Source: Enterococcus sp. DIV1094
Lineage (GTDB): Bacteria; Bacillota; Bacilli; Lactobacillales; Enterococcaceae
Length of the DNA: 64,000 bases
Direction of reading: 5' to 3'
Assembly (NCBI RefSeq): GCF_017316305.2
Contig: NZ_CP147250.1
Coordinates: 2,479,001-2,543,000, forward strand
Both the position numbers and the translations under genes were made by a program. The notes beneath the pieces were generated by a model. It ran no database searches. It was not told the origin of the DNA and was given only the letters and a program-made list of their open reading frames with translations. Positions 54,999 through 64,000 of this stretch are shown one piece after another. Each line of letters begins with the position of its first letter. The stretch's first letter is position 1.

Positions 54999-56405
54999 AT
55001 GGTAGTTGGAGATTTTGCTGTTGAATTAGATACAGTTGTAATCGGTGCGGGACCTGGTGGCTATGTAGCTGCCATCCGCGCTGCTGAAATGGGCCAAAAA
55101 GTAGCGATCATCGAAAGAGAATACATTGGCGGCGTTTGTTTGAACGTTGGATGTATCCCTTCTAAAGCATTGATTGCTGCGGGTCATCATTATCAAGAAT
55201 CACTTGATTCATCAATGTTTGGTGTGACAAGTGAAAACGTCACTCTTGATTTTACAAAAACACAAGAGTGGAAAGACAACAAAGTAGTAAAAACATTGAC
55301 TTCAGGTGTCGGCTACTTGTTGAAAAAACACAAAGTTGAAACGATTGAAGGGGAAGCATTCTTCGTAGATGATCATACATTACGTGTGATCCATCCGGAT
55401 TCTGCTCAAACTTACTCATTCAACCATGCAATCGTAGCAACAGGTTCACGCCCAATCGAAATCCCAGGATTTAAATTTGGCGGCCGCGTGTTAGATTCTA
55501 CTGGTGCTCTAGGTCTGACAGAAGTTCCTAAAAAATTCGTCATCATTGGCGGAGGAGTAATCGGTGCAGAACTTGGCGCAGCTTACGCAAACTTAGGTTC
55601 TGAAGTAACGATCCTTGAAGGTTCACCACAAATTTTACCAACGTATGAAAAAGACTTAGTAAAATTAGTCGAAGACGACTTCAAGAAAAAAGGCGTAACA
55701 GTCGTGACAAATGCAATGGCTAAAGAATCTGTTGACAATGGCGACAGCGTTACTGTCAAATATGCAGTAGATGGCAAAGAAGAATCAGTTACTGCTGACT
55801 ACGTGATGGTCACAGTTGGTCGTCGTCCGAACACTGAAGATATGGGCTTAGAACAAGCCGGTGTTGAAATCGGTGAACGTGGGTTGATCCCAGTGGACAA
55901 CCAAGGACGTACGAATGTATCAAATATCTTTGCAATCGGCGATATCGTTCCTGGTGCAGCTTTGGCTCACAAAGCAAGCTATGAAGCGAAAATCGCAGCA
56001 GAAGCAATCTCTGGTAAAAAAGTTGCTGTTGACTACAAAGCAATGCCAGCTGTTGCCTTTACTGATCCTGAATTAGCATCAGTAGGGATGACGATCAAAG
56101 AAGCAAAAGAAGCTGGACTAGAAGCAACTGCCTACAAATTCCCATTCTCAGGGAACGGTCGTGCGTTATCATTAGGTAAAACAGAAGGCTTTATCCGCTT
56201 AGTGACAACGAATGAAGACAATGTTATCATCGGTGCACAAATCGGCGGAGTCGGTGCGAGTGATATGGTTTCTGAACTTGCCTTGGCAATTGAGTCAGGT
56301 ATGAACGCTGAAGATATCGCGTTGACGATCCATCCACATCCATCATTAGGTGAGATCACAATGGACGCAGCTGAATTAGCTTTAGGTTTACCAATCCACA
56401 TTTAA
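54999..56405 (+). CDS. pdhD: Dihydrolipoamide dehydrogenase E3
   Basis: A 468-residue FAD disulfide oxidoreductase that reoxidises the lipoyl groups with NAD+. FAD site [19 protein letters not shown], redox pair in [16 protein letters not shown] site [19 protein letters not shown], second FAD motif [10 protein letters not shown], and the catalytic His-Glu in IHPHPSLGE are all present. GGAAGGATGAG precedes the ATG. It is the last gene of the pdh operon. Confidence 0.96.
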   Translation: MVVGDFAVELDTVVIGAGPGGYVAAIRAAEMGQKVAIIEREYIGGVCLNVGCIPSKALIAAGHHYQESLDSSMFGVTSENVTLDFTKTQEWKDNKVVKTLTSGVGYLLKKHKVETIEGEAFFVDDHTLRVIHPDSAQTYSFNHAIVATGSRPIEIPGFKFGGRVLDSTGALGLTEVPKKFVIIGGGVIGAELGAAYANLGSEVTILEGSPQILPTYEKDLVKLVEDDFKKKGVTVVTNAMAKESVDNGDSVTVKYAVDGKEESVTADYVMVTVGRRPNTEDMGLEQAGVEIGERGLIPVDNQGRTNVSNIFAIGDIVPGAALAHKASYEAKIAAEAISGKKVAVDYKAMPAVAFTDPELASVGMTIKEAKEAGLEATAYKFPFSGNGRALSLGKTEGFIRLVTTNEDNVIIGAQIGGVGASDMVSELALAIESGMNAEDIALTIHPHPSLGEITMDAAELALGLPIHI

Positions 56406-56412
56406 ACAAACA

Positions 56413-56448
56413 AAACAGCTTTCTCTTAGATGAGGAAGCTGTTTTTTT
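56413..56448 (+). terminator. Terminator of the pdh operon
   Basis: AAACAGCTTTCTC (56413-56425) pairs with GAGGAAGCTGTTT (56432-56444) with one mismatch, then a T run. Confidence 0.9.
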
Positions 56449-56568
56449 ATTGCCCTTTTATTTATTATAAAAATATTATGTAAACTATATTAGAAAGAGA
56501 AACCATTTGGAAGAAGACTTCTTCCTATGATAAACTGAAGAAGATGAAATGAATAGGAGAAATCGTAA

Positions 56569-56844
56569 ATGAATGAATATCAATATCCTTTAGATCTAGA
56601 TTGGACGACCGAAGAAATGGTTATCGTGATGAACATGTGGGAAAGCCTCGAAAAAGCAAATGAACAGGGGATCAATAACCAAGAGTTTCTAAAAACGTAT
56701 CAAGAATTCAAAACGGTGATCAAATCGATCGGAGAAGAAAAACGTTTAGGGCGTGAATTTGAGAAAGCATCAGGTTATTCACTTTACCGTACAGTCCAAG
56801 CAGCAAAGAAAAATACGAACAAAATGTTAAAAATGAATGGGTGA
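56569..56844 (+). CDS. UPF0223 family protein
   Basis: A 91-residue helical protein. YQYPLDLDWTTEEMVIVMNMWESLEKANEQG and YQEFKTVIKSIGEEKRLGREFEKASGYSLYRTVQAAK are diagnostic of UPF0223 (YktA). The function is unknown. GGAGAAATCG precedes the ATG. It overlaps or nearly abuts the inositol monophosphatase gene, the same pairing as in other Firmicutes, so the two are co-transcribed. Confidence 0.88.
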   Translation: MNEYQYPLDLDWTTEEMVIVMNMWESLEKANEQGINNQEFLKTYQEFKTVIKSIGEEKRLGREFEKASGYSLYRTVQAAKKNTNKMLKMNG

Positions 56845-56848
56845 GACG

Positions 56849-57616
56849 ATGGGAAAAATGATTGAAGAGATAATCAGCTGGTTGATCGCAGCGAAAGAAA
56901 AGATCATCTTAGCGCAAAATGAGCAACTAATGATCGATGAAAAAAGCAATCGTAAAGATTTAGTTACAAACATGGATCGCGAAATCCAAGCTTTTCTGAT
57001 CGAGAAGATCCATTCAGCCTACCCTCAGGCAAAGATATTGGCAGAAGAAGAAGGATATAGTGACTTACCTGATTTAAGCGGACAAGTCTTTATCATTGAT
57101 CCCATCGATGGTACGTTGAATTTTGTTGTGCAAGGCGAAAACTTCTGTATCATGCTTGCTTACTATGAAGATGGTATTGGTCAATTAGGTTTTATCTATG
57201 ATGTTATGCGGGATGAGTTGTATTGGGGCGGTAAGAAAATTGGTGTTTACAAAAATGATATAAAATTACCTCAACCAAAAGATCTTCCCCTTGAAAAAGG
57301 GTTAGTAGCGATCAATAGTTATCTTTTTGGTCATGATCGTTTCAATATCCACGCAATCGGTGAGCAAAGCATCGGCGTTCGGATGTGTGGCTGTGCAGGG
57401 TTGGAATTGATTGCGATGCTAAAAGGAAACCATATTGGCTATATTTCTAATTTAAGCCCTTGGGACTACGCAGCAGGCAATGTGTTACTCGATGTATTTG
57501 GTATGAAATACAGCGGCTTTTCTGGTGATCCGTTAACTTTCCATGGAAGAGAATATTACTTAGCCGCAACACCGACAGCTTATGAAACGATTCTTGAGAT
57601 GCTTGAATTTGAATAG
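56849..57616 (+). CDS. Inositol monophosphatase family protein
   Basis: A 255-residue Mg-dependent phosphatase of the SuhB/YktC type. Metal-site motifs are LAEEEGYSD (Glu), FIIDPIDGTLNFVVQGENFCIMLAY (DPIDGT) and the C-terminal LSPWDYAAGNVLL (WDxAAG). Substrates in this family include inositol phosphates, NADP and fructose bisphosphate; none is specified here. The start is uncertain among ATG 56837, 56849 and 56858; 56849 is chosen because GGGTGAG lies just upstream. Confidence 0.9.
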   Translation: MGKMIEEIISWLIAAKEKIILAQNEQLMIDEKSNRKDLVTNMDREIQAFLIEKIHSAYPQAKILAEEEGYSDLPDLSGQVFIIDPIDGTLNFVVQGENFCIMLAYYEDGIGQLGFIYDVMRDELYWGGKKIGVYKNDIKLPQPKDLPLEKGLVAINSYLFGHDRFNIHAIGEQSIGVRMCGCAGLELIAMLKGNHIGYISNLSPWDYAAGNVLLDVFGMKYSGFSGDPLTFHGREYYLAATPTAYETILEMLEFE

Positions 57617-57648
57617 TTTAGAGATATTGCCTTGTTTACTTTAATGTC

Positions 57649-57706
57649 AATAAGCTGAGAACCATTGGATTTTTTGCTTTAGGATGGTTTTTAGCTTATT
57701 TTTGTT
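57649..57706 (+). terminator. Terminator of the UPF0223-phosphatase pair
   Basis: AATAAGCTGAGAACCAT (57649-57665) pairs with ATGGTTTTTAGCTTATT (57684-57700) with mismatches, then TTTTGTT. Confidence 0.78.
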
Positions 57707-57938
57707 GATTACTTATAATTTAATCGAGTAAACAATCGATATTTTTTAAGTGAAACGCTGTTTATTTTTCATAAATTCGGATTTTTCGAGCTGTTTTGAT
57801 TATAAAAATGGGTAAATTATTAATTTTCTCGAAAAAATGAAAACATTTCACTATATTTCATGAAAAAAGTTTGGTATAATAAACAGTCGAGTAAAATTGC
57901 CCTGTGATAAAGAATCGATAAAAAAGGAGTTACTTAAA
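57707..57938 (+). promoter_or_regulatory. Promoter and leader of typA
   Basis: AT-rich. An extended -10, TTTGGTATAAT (TATAAT at 57875-57880), without a good -35, probably starts the typA transcript about 50 bases before the gene. Nothing else is recognised in the remainder. Confidence 0.6.
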
Positions 57939-59768
57939 TTGAATAAAAGAAATGACATCCGTAACGTAGCGATCATCGCCCACGTTGACCACGGAAAAAC
58001 TACATTGGTTGATGAACTATTAAAACAATCTGACACATTAGATGCCCATACTCAATTACAAGAACGTGCGATGGACTCAAACGCACTTGAACAAGAACGT
58101 GGAATCACGATCTTAGCCAAAAATACAGCGGTTGATTATAAAGGAATTCGTGTAAACATCATGGACACACCTGGACACGCGGACTTCGGTGGTGAAGTAG
58201 AGCGTATCATGAAAATGGTTGATGGTGTTGTATTGGTCGTTGATGCCTATGAAGGTACGATGCCACAAACACGTTTCGTATTGAAAAAAGCCTTAGAACA
58301 ACATATCACACCAATCGTTGTTGTGAACAAGATCGACAAACCATCTGCACGTCCAGAGTTTGTCGTAGATGAAGTATTAGAATTATTTATCGAATTAGGC
58401 GCAGACGATGATCAATTGGATTTCCCAGTGATCTACGCATCTGCTTTAAACGGAACATCAAGCTTGTCTGATGATCCAGCTGATCAAGAACCAACAATGG
58501 CACCGATTTTTGATACGATCATCGATGCGATCCCAGCACCGATCGACAACAGCGAAGAACCTTTACAGTTCCAAGTATCATTACTAGACTACAATGATTA
58601 CGTTGGACGTATCGGTATCGGCCGTGTTTTCAGAGGAAAAATCAAAGTGGGTGATCAAGTAGCCTTGATCAAACTTGATGGCACCGTGAAAAAATTCCGT
58701 GTCACAAAACTATTTGGTTTCTTTGGCTTACAACGTCTAGAGATCCAAGAAGCAAAAGCCGGTGACTTGATTGCCGTATCAGGGATGGAAGATATCTTCG
58801 TTGGGGAAACAGTCACACCTGTCGACCACCAAGATGCGTTACCAGTCTTGCATATCGATGAACCAACACTACAAATGACTTTCTTAGTCAATAACTCACC
58901 ATTTGCTGGTCGTGAAGGTAAATATGTAACATCACGTAAAATCGAAGAACGTTTGATGGCTGAATTGCAAACAGACGTATCTTTACGCGTAGAACCAACA
59001 AACTCACCAGATGCTTGGACAGTTTCAGGTCGTGGGGAACTTCATTTATCGATCTTGATCGAAAACATGCGTCGTGAAGGCTATGAATTACAAGTGTCAC
59101 GTCCAGAAGTCATCGAAAGAGAAATCGATGGCGTGAAATGTGAACCATTTGAACGTGTTCAAATCGATACACCAGAAGAATATATGGGAAGTGTCATCGA
59201 ATCATTGAGCCAACGTAAAGGTGAAATGCAAGACATGGTTCATACAGGAAATGGTCAAATCCGTTTGACATTCTTGACACCTGCACGTGGATTGATCGGT
59301 TACTCAACAGAGTTTCTTTCAATGACTCGCGGTTACGGAATCATGAACCACACATTTGACCAATATCTTCCAATGCTTCCTGGCCAAATCGGCGGACGTC
59401 ACCAAGGTGCATTAGTGTCTATCGATACAGGAAAAGCTACAACGTATTCAATCATGAGTATTGAAGAACGTGGTACGGTATTCGTTGAACCAGGTACAGA
59501 AGTCTATGAAGGCATGATCATCGGCGAAAACAGCCGTGACAATGACTTGACTGTCAACATCACAAAAGCAAAACAAATGACTAACGTCCGTTCTGCAAAC
59601 AAAGACCAAACGTCAGTGATCAAGAAACCTAAACAATTGACACTTGAAGAATCATTAGAATTCTTGAATGACGATGAATACTGTGAAGTAACACCAGAAA
59701 ACATCCGTCTAAGAAAACAAATCTTAGAAAAAAATGCGCGTGAAAAAGCATCTAAAAAGAAAAAATAA
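57939..59768 (+). CDS. typA: Ribosome-associated GTPase TypA/BipA
   Basis: A 609-residue translational GTPase related to EF-G/LepA, active in ribosome assembly and stress or cold adaptation. The P-loop AHVDHGKT (14-21), [29 protein letters not shown] and a SAL-type G5 motif are present, followed by EF-Tu domain 2, EF-G III and V-like domains, and the BipA C-terminal domain ([32 protein letters not shown]). The start is TTG 57939 with AAAAAGGAG nine bases upstream; no ATG fits the family N terminus. Confidence 0.95.
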   Translation: MNKRNDIRNVAIIAHVDHGKTTLVDELLKQSDTLDAHTQLQERAMDSNALEQERGITILAKNTAVDYKGIRVNIMDTPGHADFGGEVERIMKMVDGVVLVVDAYEGTMPQTRFVLKKALEQHITPIVVVNKIDKPSARPEFVVDEVLELFIELGADDDQLDFPVIYASALNGTSSLSDDPADQEPTMAPIFDTIIDAIPAPIDNSEEPLQFQVSLLDYNDYVGRIGIGRVFRGKIKVGDQVALIKLDGTVKKFRVTKLFGFFGLQRLEIQEAKAGDLIAVSGMEDIFVGETVTPVDHQDALPVLHIDEPTLQMTFLVNNSPFAGREGKYVTSRKIEERLMAELQTDVSLRVEPTNSPDAWTVSGRGELHLSILIENMRREGYELQVSRPEVIEREIDGVKCEPFERVQIDTPEEYMGSVIESLSQRKGEMQDMVHTGNGQIRLTFLTPARGLIGYSTEFLSMTRGYGIMNHTFDQYLPMLPGQIGGRHQGALVSIDTGKATTYSIMSIEERGTVFVEPGTEVYEGMIIGENSRDNDLTVNITKAKQMTNVRSANKDQTSVIKKPKQLTLEESLEFLNDDEYCEVTPENIRLRKQILEKNAREKASKKKK

Positions 59769-59777
59769 TCGTGATGA

Positions 59778-59815
59778 TCGAACCTCAGAAAACAATCTCT
59801 GAGGTTCGTTTTTTT
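59778..59815 (+). terminator. Terminator of typA
   Basis: CGAACCTCAGA (59778-59788) pairs perfectly with TCTGAGGTTCG (59797-59807), followed by a T run. Confidence 0.92.
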
Positions 59816-60063
59816 TGTATCTTTAAAACTAAATGAAGATTAGACCTTTTCCTTGATAAATAGAGATAAATAACGCTGTTCTTTCAATTTTTACAAGTTG
59901 ATATAGAAAAAATGGCGTTATCAAAAAAAGTTTTTCGTTTTAAACTTAACAAAGTAAAGTTTACCTATATTTATAGACATGGATGGAAGGTGAGACTAAA
60001 CGAAAAAAAGACAAAACCACGCTTCTGATTGAAAGATAAAATAGTAACTGTAAACATTTGAGA
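59816..60063 (+). other. Upstream region of the giant surface gene
   Basis: About 250 AT-rich bases. AACTTAACAAAGTAAAG and TATATTTATAG (near 59944-59976) could hold a promoter. No gene is seen apart from the leader peptide that follows. Confidence 0.4.
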
Positions 60064-60149
60064 AGGAGGAGCGATGTCTTTAGATGAGAGAAATAGATGC
60101 CAGATAAGTAGCAACGCTCCTCCTGACGGGTAAGATCGAAGGAGGAACG
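60064..60149 (+). promoter_or_regulatory. Leader with two mutually exclusive Shine-Dalgarno hairpins
   Basis: Three related segments: AGGAGGAGCG (60064-60073, ribosome binding site of a leader peptide), CGCTCCTCCT (60115-60124) and AGGAGGAACG (60140-60149, ribosome binding site of the surface gene). The middle segment pairs perfectly (10/10) with the first and 9/10 with the third. Only one hairpin can form at a time, so the surface gene's binding site can be hidden or exposed. Confidence 0.75.
60074..60133 (+). CDS. Predicted 19-residue leader peptide
   Basis: ATG at 60074, four bases after GGAGG, opens a frame reading MSLDERNRCQISSNAPPDG and stopping with TAA at 60131-60133, 20 bases before the surface gene. 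The codons for Ala-Pro-Pro are exactly the middle pairing segment CGCTCCTCCT. APP and PPD are sequences at which ribosomes tend to pause without EF-P. A paused ribosome would cover the middle segment and leave the downstream binding site free. The layout resembles erm-type translational attenuators; the mechanism is inference. Confidence 0.6.
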   Translation: MSLDERNRCQISSNAPPDG

Positions 60150-60153
60150 TAAG

Positions 60154-63100
60154 ATGAGTATAAGGAAAAAGATAGTACATAGTGTTTTAGTTGGTGGCAT
60201 GTTGTTAGGGAATTTGAATGGGGCGATTGTTCAAGGTGTTTCAGCTATAAGTACAAGAAGTAACGACCAAACAATAAAAAAGAAAACTGAGTCAAATAAG
60301 ATAGAAAAAGAGTCAGACTTAAAGAATATAAAAGAAAACAAAAATAGTAAACAAAATCTAAGTGAAGGCATAGAACAAACGGAAAAAAATATCCAAAAGA
60401 CTACAGATACAACAAAAAAAGAAAGTAATAATAAAACAGCCAAAAATGCGGATGATTATAAAGATATTATTGAACAAGGAGTAAAAGATCGATTTGGTTA
60501 TCTTTATTCGGAAGCAATGAAAAACTTTAATCATAATTTTAAAGTTGGTGAAGTCATTAAGGTAGAAGGTCCTTATAGACGTTGGTTTTTTCAAACTGAA
60601 GAACCAGGATTAGGGATTCCTGCCGATACTTTATTTGATAATATAATAAGTTTAATAAATTTTGATAGATTTAATAATGTAGAATTTACTGAAGGTAAAA
60701 CTAAAAGTGGAAATTGGCACGTTCGTTTTGAGTTACGTAACAATCATTTTGATTTTTACGATGACACTGCAGATATCACATTAACTAGGCTAGCAAATAA
60801 TCCAGTAGAGGGAAATGAAATTCTTGAGAATATTAGATTAGATTATCTTTATTCATTGGGAGGAGGTTATAGACTGTTCAAGATGAATGGAAATGTATCT
60901 TTCCTCTCAGCAAATCAAGCAATCGGCGATATTAAAGTTACAGTTAAGAATGGACCTCATAATTTAGAGGAAGGACAAGATGTTACTAATCTTGACTTGC
61001 TTAGTTATATTGATGTGACGAATGCCAAAGGAACCGTTTCTGCTAGTTGGGCAGAAAAACCAGATACATCAAAAGTGGGTGAGCAAAAAGGGAAAATCAA
61101 AGTCACTGATTCAGTCACTTCCAGAGAAACAATTGTTGATGTACCATTCAATGTCAAACCTGGTCCATTACGAATGACAGCTAAATCAGGAAATTTTGAA
61201 ATCTATCAATATGATCGCTTACCAGATGCTAAAGACTATTTTGATGTGCCAAATGCAAACGGAACCTATACCGTTGAATGGTTAAGTAATGTGAATACCA
61301 ATGTTCCAGGAGTCCAAAGTTGGCAAGCAAAAGCTACTGCGCAAGACGGGCGAACTGCTGAAGCTTCTGTGCCAATCAACGTCAAACCGCATGAGGGGCT
61401 GATGGTCCAATTGAAACCCATTGAAGATCGTGTAATGGGGAACGAATATCCATCTTTTGAATCAAATTATAAGGATTATATAGATTCTGTATCCATGCAT
61501 GGGGTACCAGTTGCAATCGATGATTTGGAGTTTGTTGCGGCAGAATCAAGTGAACCTAACTTCACGTATGCTGGCACGCAACCAGTTAAGTTGACGGTTC
61601 AAACACGCCATCCCAATAGTGGTGTGATGATCAAAGGAACAGGAGAAACGTCTATCAATGTTCTTTGGGGACATACGATTTTTATGCGATCGGCAACCGG
61701 AGCATCAGCGGGATCATTTTCTTTGAAAACTGATAATTCAGGAAATCCTACAGCCAAAATCGTTTTTGGTACAGGAATTCCTTCAGCACTGAATGTCGCA
61801 GTCGGACCGCTATCCTCGCCATTTTCATTGTATTACTCATTTGAAGTTTTGCGAGGGGAAACAGTTGTCTATAAACAGGAAGTCTCCAATCGTGCCACAT
61901 TACAACAAATTATGGACCAATTCGGAAATACTTCATCAACCATCGATATACGTTATGATGATGTCATCAAAATCTATCACCCGGAACGGAAACCGAATAG
62001 TTCAGTCTTGATGATCGATGAAAAAGAACAGGATTATACCTATGATACTCCGTACGCTTATTATAAAATCACACCTTATGGATTTGATCCATTCCCAGTG
62101 CTCGAAGCAGAAGCTTCACAAAAAAGCTTTGTTTTAGGAGAAAATACGAAAACGATTGATCCTGCTTCTTTACTAAAAAATGTGAAAATCAATGGTCGGG
62201 TGATCGATAGTAGTTTGTACGAAGTAGAATCATTGATCGATTTTGATACAAGCTCTATTGGAACGAGAAAGATGAAGTTAAAGGTGACAATGAATGATGG
62301 CCTTTCTGCCGAAGAATTTGAAGTCGATTATCAAGTGAAATGGGGCAGTACATTCGTCTTAAAAGGTCTGAATGATGCAACAGTCGGTGCATTTAGTCTG
62401 CTAAAAGAAAATGATCAGTGGGCCTTGCATGCCAGTCAAGGTGTGAGTGGTACGGACTTGAGTCAACCGGTCAACAATCACTTCGGTCGAGATACATACT
62501 ATGGTATTGAAGTTATCGAAAATATTACGACAAAATTCCAATATAAAGTTTTAGGCAACCAGTCGATTGAAGAAGCAATCAATGGTTTCAACCAAGGGCA
62601 ACCATTACGAGTCAAAGAAGGAGATGTCATCAAGGTTTATCACGCAGAACCAGCTGGTAATAATTTATTGATGAAAGACGAGTTAGCAAAAGATTATACG
62701 ATGGGGTCAAATGATGCCTACTATGAAGTAACTGCGCATGGCTTAGAACCGATCATCGCGATTTCAACGGATACTAAATCACAAGAATTTACTTTAGGTG
62801 ATGATGCAACAGGAATCGATGGGGCACAGCTGATCAATCAAGTGACGATCAATGGCACCGAGCTTACGCCTGATTTGTACACGGTGAAGCAATTGGGGAA
62901 CTTCGATACAACGACAGTCGGACAAAAGGAACTGGAAATCCAATTTGACACGAAAGACGGGGTAATATCGAAAGTTATCACGGTTCCGTATGAAGTGAAA
63001 TGGGGTCGGACGATTGTGATGAAATCTAGTTCTGGTGGTTCCGCAGGTGTCTTCTCACTGCAAACGAACAATACGACCAGACAGTTAAGAATCCATCAGG

Positions 63101-64000
63101 GTTTTGACTCACCATTAGATGAGCGATTAAGCACTGATCCAGAGCTTTACTATTCGATTGAAGTTGTCCGAGGAGAAAGAGTCCAATATAGCCAAGAAGT
63201 CCCAGGACGTGTCACTTTACAAGAAGTCATCGATAATTTTGGGAATGGCACGCAAGCGGTCAATGTTCAGATCGATGATATCATCAAAATCTATCATCCG
63301 CAAAAATCTACTGGAAGCTCTGTATTGATGGTCGATGAACTAGAAGAAGATTTTACATATGGTTCAGACTATGCTTATTACAGAGTAACCACGTATGGCT
63401 TTGAAGCACTACCGGTCATGGAAGTGCATGGCGCAAATAAAGCTTTTTACTTAGCCGAAGATGTAACTGATGCGTTAGATGCTGATTTACTTGATCGAGT
63501 GACAATCAACGGTAAGACGGTTGATCCAGAAGAATATACGATCGAGCGACGTTCAGAAATCGATACAACGACAGTCGGAGAGAAAACTGTAAGCATGCGC
63601 GTGCGAATGAACGATGGCTTATCAAGCGTTCAACTGGATGTTCCTTATCAGGTCAAATGGGGAAGTACATTTGTCCTAAAAGGGGAAGAAAAAGATGGCG
63701 CAAGAGGGATCGTTGGTTCCTTTACTCTTTTAAATCAAAATGATGAGTTGGCTATTTATGCAACTAAAGGACAGGAAAAGACTGAGTTGAATGCACCTGT
63801 GAATACCGCTTTTGGCCGTAATGCTTATTATCGCATCGATATTTTGGCAGATCCAAAAAATAAGACGAATCCACTTTTCCCTGACAATATCAAATATACG
63901 TACGAAGTTGCTGGAAATCAAACGGTTCGTCAAGCAATCCAAGGGTTCAATAATGGGCAACCTTTAGCTGTAGAAGAAGGCGATATTTTCCGAGTGTATC
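60154..64000 (+). CDS. Giant modular surface protein, 3' end beyond window (partial)
   Basis: At least 1282 codons, open to the window edge. A signal peptide (MSIRKKIVHSVLVGGMLLGNLNGAIVQGVSA) precedes a Lys/Asn/Glu-rich stretch (about 35-105) and a unique N-terminal domain. Big_3-like Ig modules follow (for example DTSKVGEQKGKIKVTD). From residue 505, about 220-residue units repeat, each opening with a WG motif at W505, W730, W950 and W1169. They alternate in type: A (GHTIFMRS, GRTIVMKS) and B (STFVLKG, twice). Each unit carries Y[DE]DVIKIYHP-like, LM.DE..D[YF]TY and a Big-like segment. It is probably a wall-anchored adhesin; the anchor is outside the window. GGAGGA lies seven bases before the ATG. 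Confidence 0.85.
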   Translation, partial: MSIRKKIVHSVLVGGMLLGNLNGAIVQGVSAISTRSNDQTIKKKTESNKIEKESDLKNIKENKNSKQNLSEGIEQTEKNIQKTTDTTKKESNNKTAKNADDYKDIIEQGVKDRFGYLYSEAMKNFNHNFKVGEVIKVEGPYRRWFFQTEEPGLGIPADTLFDNIISLINFDRFNNVEFTEGKTKSGNWHVRFELRNNHFDFYDDTADITLTRLANNPVEGNEILENIRLDYLYSLGGGYRLFKMNGNVSFLSANQAIGDIKVTVKNGPHNLEEGQDVTNLDLLSYIDVTNAKGTVSASWAEKPDTSKVGEQKGKIKVTDSVTSRETIVDVPFNVKPGPLRMTAKSGNFEIYQYDRLPDAKDYFDVPNANGTYTVEWLSNVNTNVPGVQSWQAKATAQDGRTAEASVPINVKPHEGLMVQLKPIEDRVMGNEYPSFESNYKDYIDSVSMHGVPVAIDDLEFVAAESSEPNFTYAGTQPVKLTVQTRHPNSGVMIKGTGETSINVLWGHTIFMRSATGASAGSFSLKTDNSGNPTAKIVFGTGIPSALNVAVGPLSSPFSLYYSFEVLRGETVVYKQEVSNRATLQQIMDQFGNTSSTIDIRYDDVIKIYHPERKPNSSVLMIDEKEQDYTYDTPYAYYKITPYGFDPFPVLEAEASQKSFVLGENTKTIDPASLLKNVKINGRVIDSSLYEVESLIDFDTSSIGTRKMKLKVTMNDGLSAEEFEVDYQVKWGSTFVLKGLNDATVGAFSLLKENDQWALHASQGVSGTDLSQPVNNHFGRDTYYGIEVIENITTKFQYKVLGNQSIEEAINGFNQGQPLRVKEGDVIKVYHAEPAGNNLLMKDELAKDYTMGSNDAYYEVTAHGLEPIIAISTDTKSQEFTLGDDATGIDGAQLINQVTINGTELTPDLYTVKQLGNFDTTTVGQKELEIQFDTKDGVISKVITVPYEVKWGRTIVMKSSSGGSAGVFSLQTNNTTRQLRIHQGFDSPLDERLSTDPELYYSIEVVRGERVQYSQEVPGRVTLQEVIDNFGNGTQAVNVQIDDIIKIYHPQKSTGSSVLMVDELEEDFTYGSDYAYYRVTTYGFEALPVMEVHGANKAFYLAEDVTDALDADLLDRVTINGKTVDPEEYTIERRSEIDTTTVGEKTVSMRVRMNDGLSSVQLDVPYQVKWGSTFVLKGEEKDGARGIVGSFTLLNQNDELAIYATKGQEKTELNAPVNTAFGRNAYYRIDILADPKNKTNPLFPDNIKYTYEVAGNQTVRQAIQGFNNGQPLAVEEGDIFRVY
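61666..64000 (+). repeat. Alternating A-B-A-B protein-coding repeats in the giant surface gene
   Basis: Unit starts at the WG codons: 61666 (A1), 62341 (B1), 63001 (A2), 63658 (B2, incomplete). Units are 657-675 bases, so the higher-order period is about 1.32-1.34 kb. A1/A2 and B1/B2 resemble each other more than neighbours do, pointing to duplication of an A-B pair. Confidence 0.8.

Noticed and set aside
59961..60200. Minus-strand frames over the surface-gene leader
   Set aside because: Two overlapping frames lack ribosome binding sites and are hydrophobic by chance; the plus-strand leader peptide has a strong site.

Overview
The window looks like a chromosomal segment of a low-GC Gram-positive coccus of the genus Enterococcus, probably from the E. 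faecium/hirae/mundtii side of the genus. The basis is the AT-rich DNA, strong GGAGG ribosome binding sites, frequent GTG/TTG starts, Mga-family regulators, small sortase-anchored and WxL-like surface proteins, an Apf/LysM protein, a two-lipoyl-domain pyruvate dehydrogenase E2, and the purine operon order. The species is inference. No rRNA, CRISPR array, integrase, prophage or intact insertion sequence was seen; one tRNA is present.

Layout. 0-4 kb: a YitT-type membrane protein, a candidate short ncRNA, a small membrane protein behind two LexA (SOS) boxes, and a two-gene osmoprotectant/ergothioneine-type ABC transporter. 4-10 kb: an accessory surface locus with two tandem Mga-like regulators, a small FPQTG-anchored protein, a WxL-like secreted protein and a membrane-anchored protein, then (opposite strand) an Apf-like LysM protein. 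10-17 kb: small membrane proteins, a coiled-coil protein, a second LexA-box gene with a predicted OB-fold, tRNA-Leu, alanine aminotransferase, an RNPP-type regulator, and nagA behind a NagR/DasR-type operator. 17-21 kb: a MerR regulator divergent from a P-type cation ATPase, then a secreted nuclease with an abutting possible immunity gene. 22-30 kb: NfeD-flotillin, two FUSC/ArAE membrane proteins, an oxidoreductase, and a cell-wall hydrolase cluster (VanY-type carboxypeptidase, GH73 glucosaminidase).

30-46 kb is purine metabolism: a guanine riboswitch with xpt-pbuX, then purEKB, a small reverse-strand gene, and purCSQLFMNHD. PurR-type boxes (one exact match) precede purC and purE, and guaC follows at 48 kb. 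Nucleobase salvage, de novo IMP synthesis and GMP recycling are therefore clustered. 46-57 kb: an aldo/keto reductase, an unrecognised 384-aa protein, guaC, a MocR-type regulator whose PLP lysine is replaced by Arg, and the pdhABCD operon. 56-64 kb: a UPF0223 protein, an inositol monophosphatase, typA/bipA, and the first 1282 codons of a very large modular surface protein that continues beyond the window.

The most unusual items are: the leader of that giant surface gene, which encodes a 19-aa peptide ending in APPDG and three sequences able to form two mutually exclusive hairpins, one hiding the surface gene's ribosome binding site; two unlinked small genes under LexA-box promoters; the MocR regulator lacking its PLP lysine; the nuclease/possible-immunity pair; the Mga/FPQTG/WxL-like locus; and a short candidate sRNA with a C-rich loop.
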